Positions 1 through 12,505 of a stretch of DNA of 64,000 nucleotides are shown piece by piece. The notes under the pieces are model-generated. The model worked only from the letters and a program-made list of their open reading frames with translations, was not told the DNA's origin and did not search any database. Position 1 is the first letter of the stretch; each line of letters starts with the position of its first letter. Made by a program: the position numbers and the translations under genes. The stretch comes from Breviolum minutum Mf 1.05b.01 (Eukaryota > Sar > Dinophyceae > Suessiales > Symbiodiniaceae): NCBI GenBank assembly GCA_000507305.1, contig DF239417.1, positions 118,709 to 182,708 on the forward strand, given 5' to 3'.

Positions 1-2646
1 TCTAAATCAGAGCTTCGGTAATGGCCACTATTGTGTGTTGCACCCTTTGAACAACTCACCGGCCTTGCAAATGGTGGAGGTGGTGGAGGCGGTGCTGGCA
101 AATGCCGGTACCGTGGATCCTCGGCTATGATCTGTCAGACATGCTTGCCAGATGAGTCCATACGGTGTATACCCGTACAGAGAAAGTGCTGAAAATTGTA
201 AGTATCTCATGAGTCTCATGATATCTCTCTGTAACTGTGGCTCTGGCCAAAGGATCTTCCATGTCCTGTTGCCGCCTCGCTTGCCTAACTTAAACTTACA
301 CAACAAGATACAGATACAACAAGTGCAACAGGATCAAAAGGTTGCCAAGAATTCCGAAAATTGTGACGACCTCAGGCCGGGACGCTGGTTCTGCCGGCTT
401 GGTCGCCTTGGTGTCGTATCCTTTGGCTGATCCGTTGGCCACTGGCTTCTCCAAATCTCTTGGCGGAGCATAGCTCGTTCCTTGGACCTTAGTATAAAAT
501 AGTATAAACATGTATAAACACCAAGGTGTCTATCCAAAAGCACCTACAGTTCAAGTTGTTTTGTGCAAAGTAGGCTATTTGTATCTAGGCTTCACGCTTT
601 GAAGGAACCTGCCCGACCTTCCACATTGTGATGCACAAGTTCTGACCAAGCAGGTCTGGACTGTGCCTCAATTCCATGAATTGACCTGTCTGCAACACCT
701 CAACATCACGTCATGTATTTTTACATACTTTCGGCATATATAGAAGTATTGCAGAAATATGCAATCTATATCATATAAGTATTATATAATAGTATTATTA
801 AGTCATTTACATTTAGTCTATTTGTCCATCACACGAACCAAAACGGTCAAGAACTTCGCAGAATCTAAGATCTGAACATTGAATCTGAGAACTGAAATGA
901 TCTGAACATCCAAACTGGTTAAACTTAGAAAACATGTCTAAACAGCTTGAACACTTGCATGGCGTAAAAAAACTGAAACCCAGAAGTCTTGCAAACTCCA
1001 AGGAACTGATGGGATGTCTTCTGACACTTGTCGAGAGGCTAAAGCACTTCCGTTCCCTGGAGGGGCACGTGAGGTTGACGTGACCAGTTGAACCAATGCG
1101 ATTGCTTTGTGAGAGTTTTGTCGTAGAACATTCACAGAACACACTCGATCGCCGCCGTCGCCTGTTAGAAAACCAGGTGGAGGTGGTGGGACGACCTGGA
1201 CGTTCACATGTGTTTTTTTTGGTTGAAAATCTTCAGGTTAAGTTAAGTTGGTGAATTTCTAGCACCTGTCTTGGCATCACTTGGCACAAGTCTCTGGCAG
1301 CAGGTGCCGCGACACGCATGCTTTGAGTACTGATGCCCCGATCAGGTGGATGCCTAGTGTGCCACGCTTTTTCAAAACGTCTTCTGCAACGGTGCACTTG
1401 TCACAAACTCGTCTCGAGGATGTTCATGTTCTGTTTCCTACCGAGTCTTAGTTCTGCTGTCAAGATTAGGTATGCATCTTCTGCAAGGTCTAACCCTGGT
1501 GCTCCCTGACTCAATCTACTTGATTGATCTTGATTGATGTTTCCTGGACGATAACCTATGCAGTTCGAGGGATCTTTGCCAATGGTCAGCGCTGTGCTAG
1601 GTTCTGGGCAAGGACTCCATCGGTTGAAGGATCTTCATTGTCCTCGGTTTTGACCTCGCACTTGGTCTGAAGAGTTTGAAGCCTTTGAAAAAATCGTGTC
1701 TACAAATACCAACCCATAACAGAAAAAGTACTGTCAGTGACAGTGTGCCCGGAAAGAAAAAAAGACATCAGGCAATATCAGGCATCTGGCGAAGGCAAAG
1801 AAAAAGTCAGTAAGACTTCCTGCAAGAAGTGATGCTTGATGTTGTGGATTTGAGGAATTTTTGGTATGCTCGGCAATCCAAAAACACCGAGTGTTTGAGA
1901 ATGGATGCACTAATTCAATGCAACTTGTTCTGTCCTGATCCATTCGAGGTAAGGCAGAACTCTTGATGTTCCGCATCTGATTTTGAATTTCCTATCAGCA
2001 CTGCGATAATGTACAACGTGATGTGCGGCAATACACCCATGTTGATGTTGATAGCCTCTTGAAGGTCGAAGTATGTGCCGGTGAAATTCAACCTCGGCCG
2101 GTCTTGACATTTCTTGACCCATCACAATACATCGCCTGTTTCATACAGCATGAAACGCGCATGACTTGATGTGCCCGGCTCTTCCAAAGCCTTTGCGAAG
2201 CACCATGATAGCACCTTTCCAGGTAGCGTTCAATCATGGTTAGTTTCCATGCATGGCAGTGAATGACTAAAGGATCTTTCTTTTTTTCAACTAAAAAGGA
2301 AACCTTGAAAGCCACACAGATCTATATAAAACACAATGGTTTGGTAAATGTTTTGCTGCCCTCTCTGTCGAGCATTCAAACTGGTGCAAACTGTATCCTC
2401 TTTATCCTCTTTTTTTCTTTTCTTTACAAATCTGATATCATCCCCCATCCCAAAAATATACGAAAGAGATCGAAAGAGTACCATTGACCGGGTAATCCAC
2501 GATCCACATCCATTTCCTGAGTCCTTGGCTCCATGTTGTTTGAGAGTAGGTTCTTGCCCATCCGCCCCCGGAGTAGACATCTTCCTGGCAACTATTGTTT
2601 TATGTAACCACAACTCAAATTGGACATCCAAAATGGAACTACCAGG
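1..2646. other. No gene recognised
   Basis: I looked on both strands for open stretches bounded by AG and by GT, GC or GA donors that resemble a known protein and found none that I can support. The base composition is ordinary for the window. The open frames present are short and not protein-like. This could be intergenic DNA, untranslated sequence downstream of the metacaspase-fold gene, or introns of a gene that continues past the left edge. Confidence 0.5.
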
Positions 2647-2780
2647 ATATGACTTGGATCTACCCCCCAACCAGTAACAGTGGACACCAGGATTATCACA
2701 TTTTTGGTAGGGAATCCATCTAAACCAGTCTAAACCTTTATTTGCGACTGTGACTGGGTGGGGGTAGATCCAACATATGA
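2647..2780. mobile_element. MITE-like inverted-repeat element with 6-bp target duplication
   Basis: Two arms of about 27 bp form an imperfect inverted repeat. The left arm is at about 2654-2681 (begins TTGGATCTACCCCC) and the right arm at about 2747-2773 (ends GGGGGTAGATCCAA). About 65 bp separates them. The hexamer ATATGA directly flanks the pair at 2647-2652 and 2775-2780, as expected for a target-site duplication. The element has no coding capacity of its own, which fits a non-autonomous DNA element. A 176-residue minus-strand open frame (2287-2817) runs across it and is not a gene I recognise. Seen directly: arms and flanking hexamer. Inferred: transposition. Confidence 0.6.
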
Positions 2781-4440
2781 TATAGTCTTTTGGCATGCGA
2801 ATTTTGAGCCTTGCCATGTATCTTGAGAAAGCAGCATGCCACGTGGATAGTCATAAATCCAGTTGCAGGCACACAAACAAAGCATTATCTTACACCATTT
2901 GAAGCTCTCTTTGCATGTTCAGAACCATCAAAATACATTTACGTTAAACTTAAACATCATTCAACAAAATCCTAACACCCCTTATCGGTTGGGAAAACAT
3001 GCCCTGCCAGGAATTGTGTGTAATCTGGATCTTGCTGAACTCCTGCGAAGCATGGTAGGCTGTACGTGACTCTCTGCATGGGCCTCTTCGTTAAATCATT
3101 ATGTGGAAAACCCACTGAATAGAGTTTGTGCGAAATGACAAGCAGCGGCGAACTCAACACCTTAATTTGCAGCCAAATTTTTTTCGACTAGAAACTGAAA
3201 TGGTTTAAAATATATTTCACATCTGTTTGTTGACGGTGATTCGCGATGCATGCGTCCACGTTTCGCTTTGTGGCTTCACAAAGTCTCTCATCAATGTTAG
3301 AGAACCAAGTGTTACATATAAACCTACCACAAAACATGTTCCTAGCATTTCGTAGCCCTTCTCAAAACATAGGCTTGAGCTTGAAGAAAAGAAAAAAAAT
3401 GCCATGTTGCTATCCATTCTGACTTGCATCCTTCATCCTTCACCTCTTTGAAACGTGTCGGTGCTGCATTTCCATAGCAGTTTGGCCATGTCCCGCAGCA
3501 GAATAGCAAAAGGCGATGGAGGATGAGCGTGACATGGCCGGCCGAGTCGGAAGCCTGGCGTTTTGATCCAACCGGAATTTTTGATGATGTTTGGTTGGGG
3601 GTTCTGAGGGACAAAGAGAGATTATATATAATCGAACCAAAAATCAATCCAGTGGATCTAATGCATTGTTAACATAATATATTGAGATAGCTAGTGCCAT
3701 GTTATAGATCTTAGATCTATGTTAATTCATACAAATTCATGCACGTAAGATCCACCCTTTCAATGCTGCACTGTTTTGGGGGGCAAATTTCTCTAGCAAT
3801 CGTTTGTTTTTTCATGCTCCCCAAGATTGGAAATGTAAATAGATTTATTAATGGGTTGTAGGATCTCTCTTTGAAAGGCATGCCCAAAGGCTTTCGACTG
3901 CTATTTAAATCAAAGTCACAAAAAAAAACAATGCTTGCCTTTGAAACTTTGCTGCCCCAGCCAAAAATCATTGTTTTTGCCTTTCTCCTGACGGCCTGAT
4001 ACGCTTTCTTACAACCCAGCACGATGGCTTTGGTTTTAATATTGCAGTTTTTTTTTGCAGTTGATATCCGATAGACCCTGCCCTGCAACAAAGATAACAC
4101 GCCACATCGGCCTGCCCTTTCGAGGATTGTCAATCTCCATCACCTTTGAAGAAAAGCAAGTGCCAAGTGACACCAACAGGCAGCCCCACCCTTTAAGCCG
4201 TGGACAGGCTGAAAGCGGGGTCTGGCCGCAACCGAACGAGCTTTCTCTTCCTAGACGCGACAGAATATGGCATCGTTTAAATCCAGAAAAGCCATGTGAG
4301 GCCGTATTCATCTGCGCCGATGTCAGCTTTCTTGCATAGCTTTTGCAGCTTAGCCGGCTCGATGGATTCGAAATGCTGGCCTGCCAAACCTCCCGCTCGT
4401 GGTTTGCAAGCATCATCTTTGTAGAATGGGCCTGACAAGA
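2781..4440. other. No gene recognised
   Basis: Nothing protein-like on either strand. Short homopolymer runs and AT-rich stretches (for example around 3660-3720) occur. No inverted or tandem repeat of note was seen. Confidence 0.45.
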
Positions 4441-4483
4441 TGTGATATGACCACTCTGCACACCGGCTGGGTTCCCAGTCCTA

Positions 4484-4960
4484 TCCCACGGTATCTCCAA
4501 CAGCCAGGTCCGGTCCCATCCTATTGGTTACCTCCACTCCAGAACCCTCCCAGTACCTGCAGAATTTTCTGGAAGCCTTCAGAATTTAGCTCCGGGCCCT
4601 ACTTTCAGAACACCAAAACCGGTCAAAACATTGCCAAACCCTCCAACGTCCGGAAGCTTCCAAATCCTATCCTATCCGATGCAACCCTCTGGAACCATGC
4701 AGCTATGCAACCCCAGAACCCGACTCAAATCTTCCATAAATACTTCCAGAAGCTGTCAATCCCTGGAAGGAACCCGACCCAAACCTTCCAAATATATCCA
4801 AATATCTCTCAACCTTCCAATACAACCAATCGATTCTTCTATTCCTGTGGAATCTTTCGCAACCCAGGTCAAACCTTCCACATCCTTCCACATACCTCTG
4901 AAACCTTTCAATATAACCCTGTAACCCCGCAGAACCCAATTTGATCCAATTTGTACCGGC
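4484..4960. repeat. Degenerate CCTTCCA / CCAGAACC-rich repeat tract
   Basis: The plus strand is strongly C- and A-rich with a recurring unit close to AACCTTCCAA or CCCAGAACCC, spaced irregularly at roughly 15-40 bp. Examples are near 4645, 4790, 4815, 4872 and 4890. G is depleted on this strand. Because stops are rare in such sequence, overlapping open frames arise on both strands (plus 4399-4944 and minus 4703-4962). I take these as by-products of composition rather than genes. The tract lies downstream of the metacaspase-fold gene. Confidence 0.55.
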
Positions 4961-5350
4961 ATTCCGGCCTACCCCAACCCACTCCAGAACCTATATGGCT
5001 TCTAAGCCCCTAAAGCTTCCTGCTCTTGGGGGAAAAAACACGTGTCGAGCAGCTGTGGCCTGGAAACCACAGAAGTTGCTGTACTTCAGTCCGCTGACAA
5101 AAGAACCATCCAGAGTGCCACCAATATCGACTAGTGTGGTAGCATGATCACAGTCCTGCAATGTGCATTGACAAACTTCAGATTTTCAACTGCATGTTTT
5201 AGATACGTTCACTCTCATCTATGTAACGGTGTTTTTTATTCTTCATAGCCTTTCTCTTTCGCCTTTCTCTTTGTATCAAAGTCGGTGTTGCAGTTGTTCA
5301 TCTTGTATCATCCTTTCAAAGATCTTTCGAGACTTCATTCAAACACACAC

Positions 5351-7126
5351 TTGAAAATCCAGGTCCATAACCACCGTGACAATCACGTTCTGTGGGACGC
5401 CCAGTAGAACCTCGCGAGGAGAAACAAGAAAAGCGTCCGCACTCGGAGTCCATGAGAACTCGAGGCTCGGGCGTCATGCAAATCGTTTGTGCAAATGACG
5501 CTGTAGTCACCATCCCGGCCGTCAACAAAGTCAGTGGGAAGAATGGCTTCTTCATAACCATCATCCTGGTAGCCATCCATGTCATCCACCTCAGGAATCA
5601 CACACACAATATGTCCACAGTGTGACAAGGGCAACTGCCCTCAGTATTGGCAACAAAAGACCACTTGCCTGGAGACCATAGCCAGAGAAAGAAAAGAAGA
5701 GTACGTCACCAGGTCGCGTCTGGCGGACAGTCTGCTGCAACCTTGGGCATGACCCATGGTCATGACAAACTTTGTATCTATTGGTATTATCTATTGACAA
5801 TCTCGAATGGCTAATATCAATTTGTGGTGCTGGTGGTTGTGGCGGTAGGGTGGTGTTAGCTTCGGTGGTCGAGATAGTACGGGTGGTAGTGGCGCAATAG
5901 TATGCAATAGTGGTAGTAATTGTATATAACTTTGCAGTGAGGAAACAATAGTAGAAGTGATAGCAATAGCAAAAGTAAAATTCAATGCCAGTAGCAGTCA
6001 CAAGTCATATAGTGGTAGGGGTAGGAAAGATTTTCGTTGCTGCGAGCATGCAATCTTTGGACGGGGTTGCATTGTGTCTGCTATTTTCTGGTGCACCTTC
6101 CCACCTGACATCAAATCAGCAGGTGTTTTTTCGGGGTCACTACTGTTGATGCTTCAAATCCTGCACCACCCGAAACCTTGCCCCCATCATGGGGTAAAAT
6201 GATTATCATGATGATCAACTGGCAGTTAAGATTGCAGCCATTTTTCAGGTGAGGTTCGGAGGAGAACGGTGGAAAAGGGTACAGATCAGCTACAGTACGA
6301 GGCCGTTAGCGGCAAGCTCAAACACTGCATTTCTGGCAAGGCTAAGGATTCAACTGCTGGAGGATGTTCACACGAGTAGGAGACTTCGCAGGTTCCACCT
6401 GCACGTTGGCTGATCCCGCAGAAATTGAGATCGGAATTGATGCTATGATCAAAATATATCAAAATCGTGGTCATTGAACCGACCCACGACTTTCCAATGA
6501 TTCATTTTGACCATTTTTGACCACAATTTTCCACAATTGGTTTTTGGAGCATTGAACAGTTCATGGCCTTCAAGGACTTTTTCTGTCCAGGATACACGTC
6601 GTGCAAAACGCACACATTCTCGTGGCGAAAGCCCATGTGCGCCTGAGCCAGATTTGAAGTAACAATGGATTTTTAAAAAAAATGGGAAATGCAAAAGCGC
6701 AAATCCTGGAGCAATATTGTTATGGCTGTCCTTCTTGCAACATTGCTGAACTCATAGAAAAAAACATAAAAAGACCAAGACAAGCATTTGTCAATGAGAT
6801 GTAGCTATTTCGTGCTGAGCAAGAGAAGGGAAAAGGCGAATTGCAAAGGAGATACGGTCTATGACTAGTAGGGCCATCACCTGAAGGGTCTCTGCGATGA
6901 GGAATGCATCGTTGACCTGAAATTCCATCCTTTTCCACTGATATTCTCACCAAAAGCGTGCAAGGTACTTTGAACATATCATCTCACGTTTGAATCGTCT
7001 CAAGTTTGATTCCTGTACGTAGTGGATTGTGGATCAACGACTGCATCAATTACAATGTGTCTAGCACTATGGAGCCAGCTGCTCCAGCCAATCCAAAGGC
7101 TTTACTCGGGTAGTTGCACCCAACAC
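5351..7126 (-). CDS. Metacaspase-fold (caspase-like) protein lacking catalytic His and Cys
   Basis: Metacaspases are Cys peptidases (clan CD) cutting after Arg/Lys. Seven minus-strand exons join in phase: 7126-7080 (GCNYP motif), 6916-6881 (VNDA, as in the family's GCxNDA), about 6624-6580 (VLHDVYPG), 6398-6355 (PTRVNIL), 5741-5669 (PGDVLFFSFSGYGLQ), 5589-5473 (DDMDGY, EEAILPTDF) and 5410-5351 (VTVVMDLDFQ). Donors are GC, GT and GT/GC mixed; acceptors are AG. The order of motifs matches the p20-like domain of metacaspases closely. The catalytic His of SGHG is Tyr (SGYG), and the DxCHSG segment carrying the catalytic Cys reads DLDFQ, so I infer no peptidase activity. The start codon, the segment between the second and third exons, and the C-terminus after 5351 are not resolved. 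A silenced paralogue or a regulatory pseudoenzyme are both possible. Confidence 0.82.
5818..6020. repeat. GTG/GGT-rich low-complexity tract inside an intron
   Basis: The plus strand is dominated by GTGGT, GGTAGTG and GTAGTAAT-type triplets, the minus strand by the complementary ACC/ACT triplets. It lies in the intron between the 6398-6355 and 5741-5669 exons of the metacaspase-fold gene. The minus-strand open frame over it (Thr/Pro-rich) is compositional, since the real exon frames on either side join without it. Confidence 0.5.
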
Positions 7127-9443
7127 CTTGGCATCCACTCAGTCTATTCTTCCAACACATCGACATCCGTTGGTTCTGAGAATTTAAGAGATCCAATAAG
7201 CATCACGCACAAAGCTCTCTTCACCATTGCAACTCTGGAGGCCTGCGGGTGATTGGAGCGAATGCTTCCATTTCAAGTCTCTTGGAATTCTAAAGGCTAT
7301 CCAAGCATATCCAAGCTATCTAAAGGCCCAAATTCACAGGATCAAAGAGTATCAGCCACACTGAGTTGAGTAGCATCTGGCTTGACTCCGCATGTCCATC
7401 CATGAATAACAATCAGAGAGGGCCCATAGACTTAAACAATAACTTCCACCGTCGCATTTTTTGGGATAGCAGGGACCCCGCTCTCCATGGATTGTGACGC
7501 CTTCTTTTGTAAAGGCTTGGGAAGTTCTATGGATGAGAAATCCACTGGCCACAGAACCACTTCTTTCAAGGACAACCCAAAACATCAAAACATCCTAAAC
7601 AAACAGATGTGAATGCTCTTCTTTCGGGAATTGGCCAAAATGCCAGCATGTGTTTCGGAAATGCACCCAACGTCTTGGCCGCTAGGGCTGGGAAGGCCTC
7701 ATGTGATCCGAATCCTTGTTGTTGGTGTGTAGCATCCCGGGCACAATTGGCTAGTGCAAATGCTCTAACACAACATCCCTTCCCAATATTTTGTGGTCGT
7801 GCTCCTTTGAATTTTTGAATGTCCCTTCAGAAGGTGTCATTTTTCATGTCTCAGCGTTCAACTGTTTTTGGCAGTGCATATGACAATGATGTAGCTGGTG
7901 CAGTGCATCATTCATTTTGCAAGCCTGGCTTGCTTTGAGCCTGTGACTGCCCGCCATTCAAGAATATGGACAGCATAAACCTTATCTATCCTTATCTCAC
8001 GATGCTTTTTTGGTTGTGCTGCAAAGCAATGGTTCAAAAATGGAAACTGGCTGTGCAACGAATGGTGAAACGTTCATGTCATTTCATCATTTCATGTCCA
8101 TCTACTTACAGTGAGTCCAAACACCCAGGAACGAATAATCGAGTTCCCTCTTTTCTGAGAAAATGCCAGGTGGCGCTGGTAGCACGAATACGTAATGCTT
8201 GTGAAACAGCTGGCAAATTGATCAGTGTTGATGTCGCCTTACATTGAGGCGACAGTCATCCATTATCTGCACAGTCCCTTGCTGGAACTTCTACCATTTG
8301 CCTCGGGCACAGCCATGAATCACCTTCAGCTGGCTGTGCCTATGTTGCGCCGCCGTTCAGCACTCGTTGCAGGAGTTGTCGCTGCTCATTCACCTTCGTG
8401 GCAATATCTGTGAAGCAAGTGATGTTTTGGAATCTAGCTGAGAATTCGTTTTTGGGTAGCCTCCCCAAACGTTTGCGATCATACAAAAATTCCAGTTGTA
8501 AGAGACGATTGTAAAACTACATATAGCCAAAATGTTTATCTGACGTATATATAGTAAACAATGTCAACAAAGAAAGCAAAAAGCAAACGCAAAGCCAACA
8601 ACTAAGATGAGTAAAAAAATCACATACCTCCAGATTTTGAGTTGGGTCATGATGAAGAACCCAGAACTGCGAGCTTAAACAAGGAACAAACACTACAGTG
8701 ACAAGTAAATTAATTGCGTTTAATTGTCCTGTGTCATCATGCTCTCGAGATTTAAAAAAAACAAAATCAAGATTTGTCCAAAAGATGTACAGTAACAAAA
8801 TGTGCATGAAATCCCTTCTCCTTCAAGATGAGTAGAAATGATAGAACGAGATTTTTTTCCAAAGAATGATGAAGGCCCTCTTGCATTGGATACTGAACTT
8901 CATTGTGTGAGCTTCTCATGGAATAAGCAAATGACACCACCAAATGACCTTCCTCGATCAAAAAATTGGATTGAACGGCTATGAATTGTGCAACTGTTTC
9001 AGCACTTAAGATGCACTTACATAAGGGTGTCCCACGTGTTTCAGCGGGGTCATTGCCAATTCAATCCTTGGTTTCTTATTTGATACATTAATATTGACTT
9101 ACTACGTTATATATCACGCGTTTTTCTAAGTACTTCACCGTGCACGATGTTGTCTAATGTGTAAAGGCTCCACTTGTTCATTTTGTTCTGATATATCACA
9201 TCTTATAATCTTAGGAATGTATTTGTACAAAAACATGTAGAAATAGATATTTGGGACTTTTTTTGGATGAAATATGTGGTGAGTGGTTGCTATGATGTAG
9301 GAGATGTGGTTTGGGGTGTTTTCGTATGCTCTTCTGAAACCGGAGATTTATAAAAAGTAGTGAGTTCCTATGCCTTTTGCTAGCTCTCGCAGAGTCACAC
9401 CGACTCAATGGTAGAATGGCACCCACCGGCGAACTCACCGCGC
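7127..9443. other. No gene recognised (between metacaspase-fold gene and BBS4)
   Basis: This stretch must hold the unfound 5' exons of the metacaspase-fold gene and the last exons and 3' end of BBS4. I could not assign any exon. The region 7440-7520 has a minus-strand frame of moderate protein-like composition but no family resemblance. The remainder shows no repeats of note. Confidence 0.4.
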
Positions 9444-12400
9444 CTCTGGGTCTGAGTTCCTTTGCTCTTCATCCAGCTGTTGGAACAAATCATTGAAGAG
9501 ACCAAATTGGCGTTTTGCCTGGAGCACTCGGACCACCATCTGTCACCATCTCCATCCTTTTTGCTATGAGAACCTTTGAGAAGAGTACCAACATGCAACT
9601 TTCAACGATCTAAACATGGTAAAAACGATTCAAATCAAGATCTTTGGCCTTGAATTCCAAAGCATTTTTCTGTGGGCAGCTTTTAGTGGTGGCATCAATC
9701 AAATGCATCCTGCCTCCAAGGATCTCATGTAGTATACAATGCGTTATATCACGTGTATAATAAGTACGTGTAGTATCATGTAATATATGGTCGACTATTT
9801 ACTCCAAATCTCATATGATTGTATGCAATATCTGTATATGTCTGGGTTTCATTATGAGTTGAAATCCATGGTATGGACGACACATGATAGTAAATGCATG
9901 AAACATGTGTACTTGTGTCTATACATATTATAATTCATATACGTACGTATATTTACAATATATGCACACACAAATACTGTCGATACCGACGGGTCAAAGT
10001 CCCATGATACAACAGCTAGAGCAAAAGTAAAAAAGGCGTTGGCCTCGGCCAACTCGCCATGATTGAACAATGTGATGGCAAAGTTCAGGTGAAACATGTG
10101 ATCAGAATCCATCTCAATAGCCTGCAGACTCAAGACATCCCAACATGACCAGGCTCAATGAGTGTACAAATTGATGTCTGTGAAGGGTAATCATTCATGC
10201 CGAACCAATCCCAAATCACTCCAAGTCAAATAACGTCATGATTATACTACATCCCCATGCCTGGTACGATGAATATTTTTGAATCTGTCATATTTCAAGC
10301 TTTGGCGGCCTTCTCATAGGCACTACAAGCATTGGAGAAGTCATCCAAGCGAGAAAGTGTTATTGCCAAGTACCTTCAAACTTCACAATCAGAAAACTAT
10401 TGGAGCGATGTTGAACAACTTGCTGAGATCCGAACATGTAAGAGGACGGGAAATCCGGCTTCAAATTGATACTTGCAGAAAAGAAATGGAAGGCCTGTCA
10501 AGCTGATCATGCGTTTTTGCAAGAACTGCGAGAAGCAAGAATATAGATGAATACAGAACACTTCGGAATTTTGATTTGCTAAAGCTGAGTATCTCACCTC
10601 TCCCACCATTTTTCAGACAGTTAAAGAGTCAAATCATGGTCCAATCATGCCAGAGGTTCTGAGGCGAATTGCCCGGTGTTGAGATGCACCAAACCTGGCG
10701 GCAGATCGAAGTTGCGAGGGAACGAACTGCTAAGGGAAGTTGCAACTTCCCATGGGCAAAAACAAGGGCAGACTCGTGAGACAAACAACAAAAACACCGG
10801 AAAACCAAGCCGAAAACACCCAAATTGTAGGAAATGATCCATTCAAATGGATCCAAATAAAGTGCTCGCTTCAGGCCTCAAGATTAATCCATGCAAGCTG
10901 CAATGATAAGTCATGGGTAAAAAAATCCACATCCTGCAAATGCATTTTTTCTCAGCCAAGCGCAAGCGATCGCAGCCACATACTTTGTCTTCCCAAAGAA
11001 GCACATGCCAATGCTGCGAGGCAGGCGGTGGAGTTCACCATGAGACAACCCTCTGCCCATACGACATCAATATCATCGATGATTTCGACAGTTGCAAAGC
11101 ACATTGAAAGGTCTTCTTCAAACATATCACCTCTACGACCTATATTTACATGTCTCCTCAAGTTGAGATGCAGGCTTATTCCATAACTGGGCAGAGTTCG
11201 GCGTGTGCACAGCAGCCACACGGTATTTGATCAGCGCCACATCCATGTCAGAGTGGTCCTGCATCGGATGAAAGTCACTGATGTTCCTGTATGGTATGAT
11301 AGTACCAAGTGTGTAACAGTACATTTGATTTTTTGATCTCACTGTGGAGTCCCTTTGATGCATAGAGTCGGTACTAAAAATAGTGAGTGTCCTGGATGAT
11401 CGAACCGGCTGCTAGAATTGTCTTGGCATTTTTGGGATCATGCGTCAACGCATTTCCCAAATAATCCTCGAAGCGGTGCACAATCTTTTTTGGTAGACAG
11501 TGATAAATGCCTTGAATGCTCCCACTGCTGAGGGACAAACAAAAGCCTTGAAGTTCTCTCCCATCCTTCAGCCAAGCTGCATGTAATCAATGGTTTCTAA
11601 AGAACATCAATCCTGGAAAAGTATTATGCCATCTTTGAAGGGAGGCTGAATCGTTCAAAGCCAGGATACCGCAAATACAGGATGCCCAAAGTTGTCAGCA
11701 GCTCTGCATGTTCTGGTGAAAACTCCAACGCCTTGGTCTAAATGAAACTATCACCAAGCTCACCGGACTTGTGGTTGCTGTGATTTTGGGCCTCCGTATA
11801 AACATCAATGGCCGACTTGTAATCCTCTTGCAAGGCATGCACCTGTGACAAGGAAAAACACGGCAACTCAACGGCAAATCTGCAGCTTGAACACAGCCTC
11901 GCCTTTCCCAGCTGCATGAAAGTCACATCATGCCGTTGAATCTGGTTCGCCTATGACAACGGGGCTTCAACCGTAAGCTGTTTTTCAAACATGTGCAAAC
12001 GACATTTAAGCCGGGGCCTTGGTAAAGCAATCAATGGAGCTGTCATATTGCCGAAGGTACATGTAGCATAGGCCTGAATCAACACTTCACCCGTAGATTC
12101 AAAAGTAATATGTTGGTAGAGTATAGTTCGTAGAGTGTATTTGTGTCATACTAGCATCATCTTCCATACCATCCAGCCTTTGTTGTGCCAAATTTCCCAG
12201 TCATCTGGTGACATTTTCTGGGCTTCATCGTACACCTCCGGAATGTTTCGTTGGAATTCTTGATGCAACGAATTCAACGAACTGCGACGCCTCAATAGCT
12301 CCACGATGCTTGCCCAGCAAGTACAGGCTCCGTCCCATCTTCGCCAACGGCTAAAAATCGGCACAGTCGATGATGCAATGGTACGACATCGACCCCATGG

Positions 12401-12505
12401 TGCTTATGAAATCGAGATATGCTGCAACCAGGCCTGCTTGAGATTGTAGACATTCAACGGACTGATGCAGGTCGCAGCTTGAAATAACTGCAAGGATTCC
12501 TGCAC
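9444..12505 (-). CDS. BBS4: BBS4, TPR subunit of the BBSome
   Basis: BBS4 is a tetratricopeptide-repeat subunit of the BBSome, which moves membrane proteins in and out of cilia. Seventeen minus-strand exons join in phase to about 329 residues aligning without a break to the TPR core: 12505-12434, 12338-12291, 12235-12178, 12073-12018, 11941-11903, 11842-11792, 11731-11670, 11565-11541, 11466-11392, 11258-11176, 11013-10964, 10876-10820, 10694-10660, 10494-10436, 10373-10310, 10121-10044 and 9518-9444. Diagnostic segments are FSPEHAELLTTLGILYL, YLGNALTHDP, VALIKYRVAA, IGMCFFGKTKYVAAIA and DPFEWIISYNL, all at BBS4 positions. Donors are mostly GC (10 of 16 by hand count), with GT and GA. Exons run from 25 to 83 nt. 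The N-terminal quarter and the poorly conserved C-terminus are not found. A ciliary role fits a flagellated dinoflagellate. Confidence 0.95.

Noticed and set aside
2287..2817. 176-codon minus-strand open frame
   Set aside because: It runs through a MITE-like element, has no family resemblance and no supporting exons nearby.
4399..4962. Several overlapping Pro- or Gly/Arg-rich open frames on both strands
   Set aside because: Explained by the biased CCTTCCA repeat composition, which lacks stop triplets.
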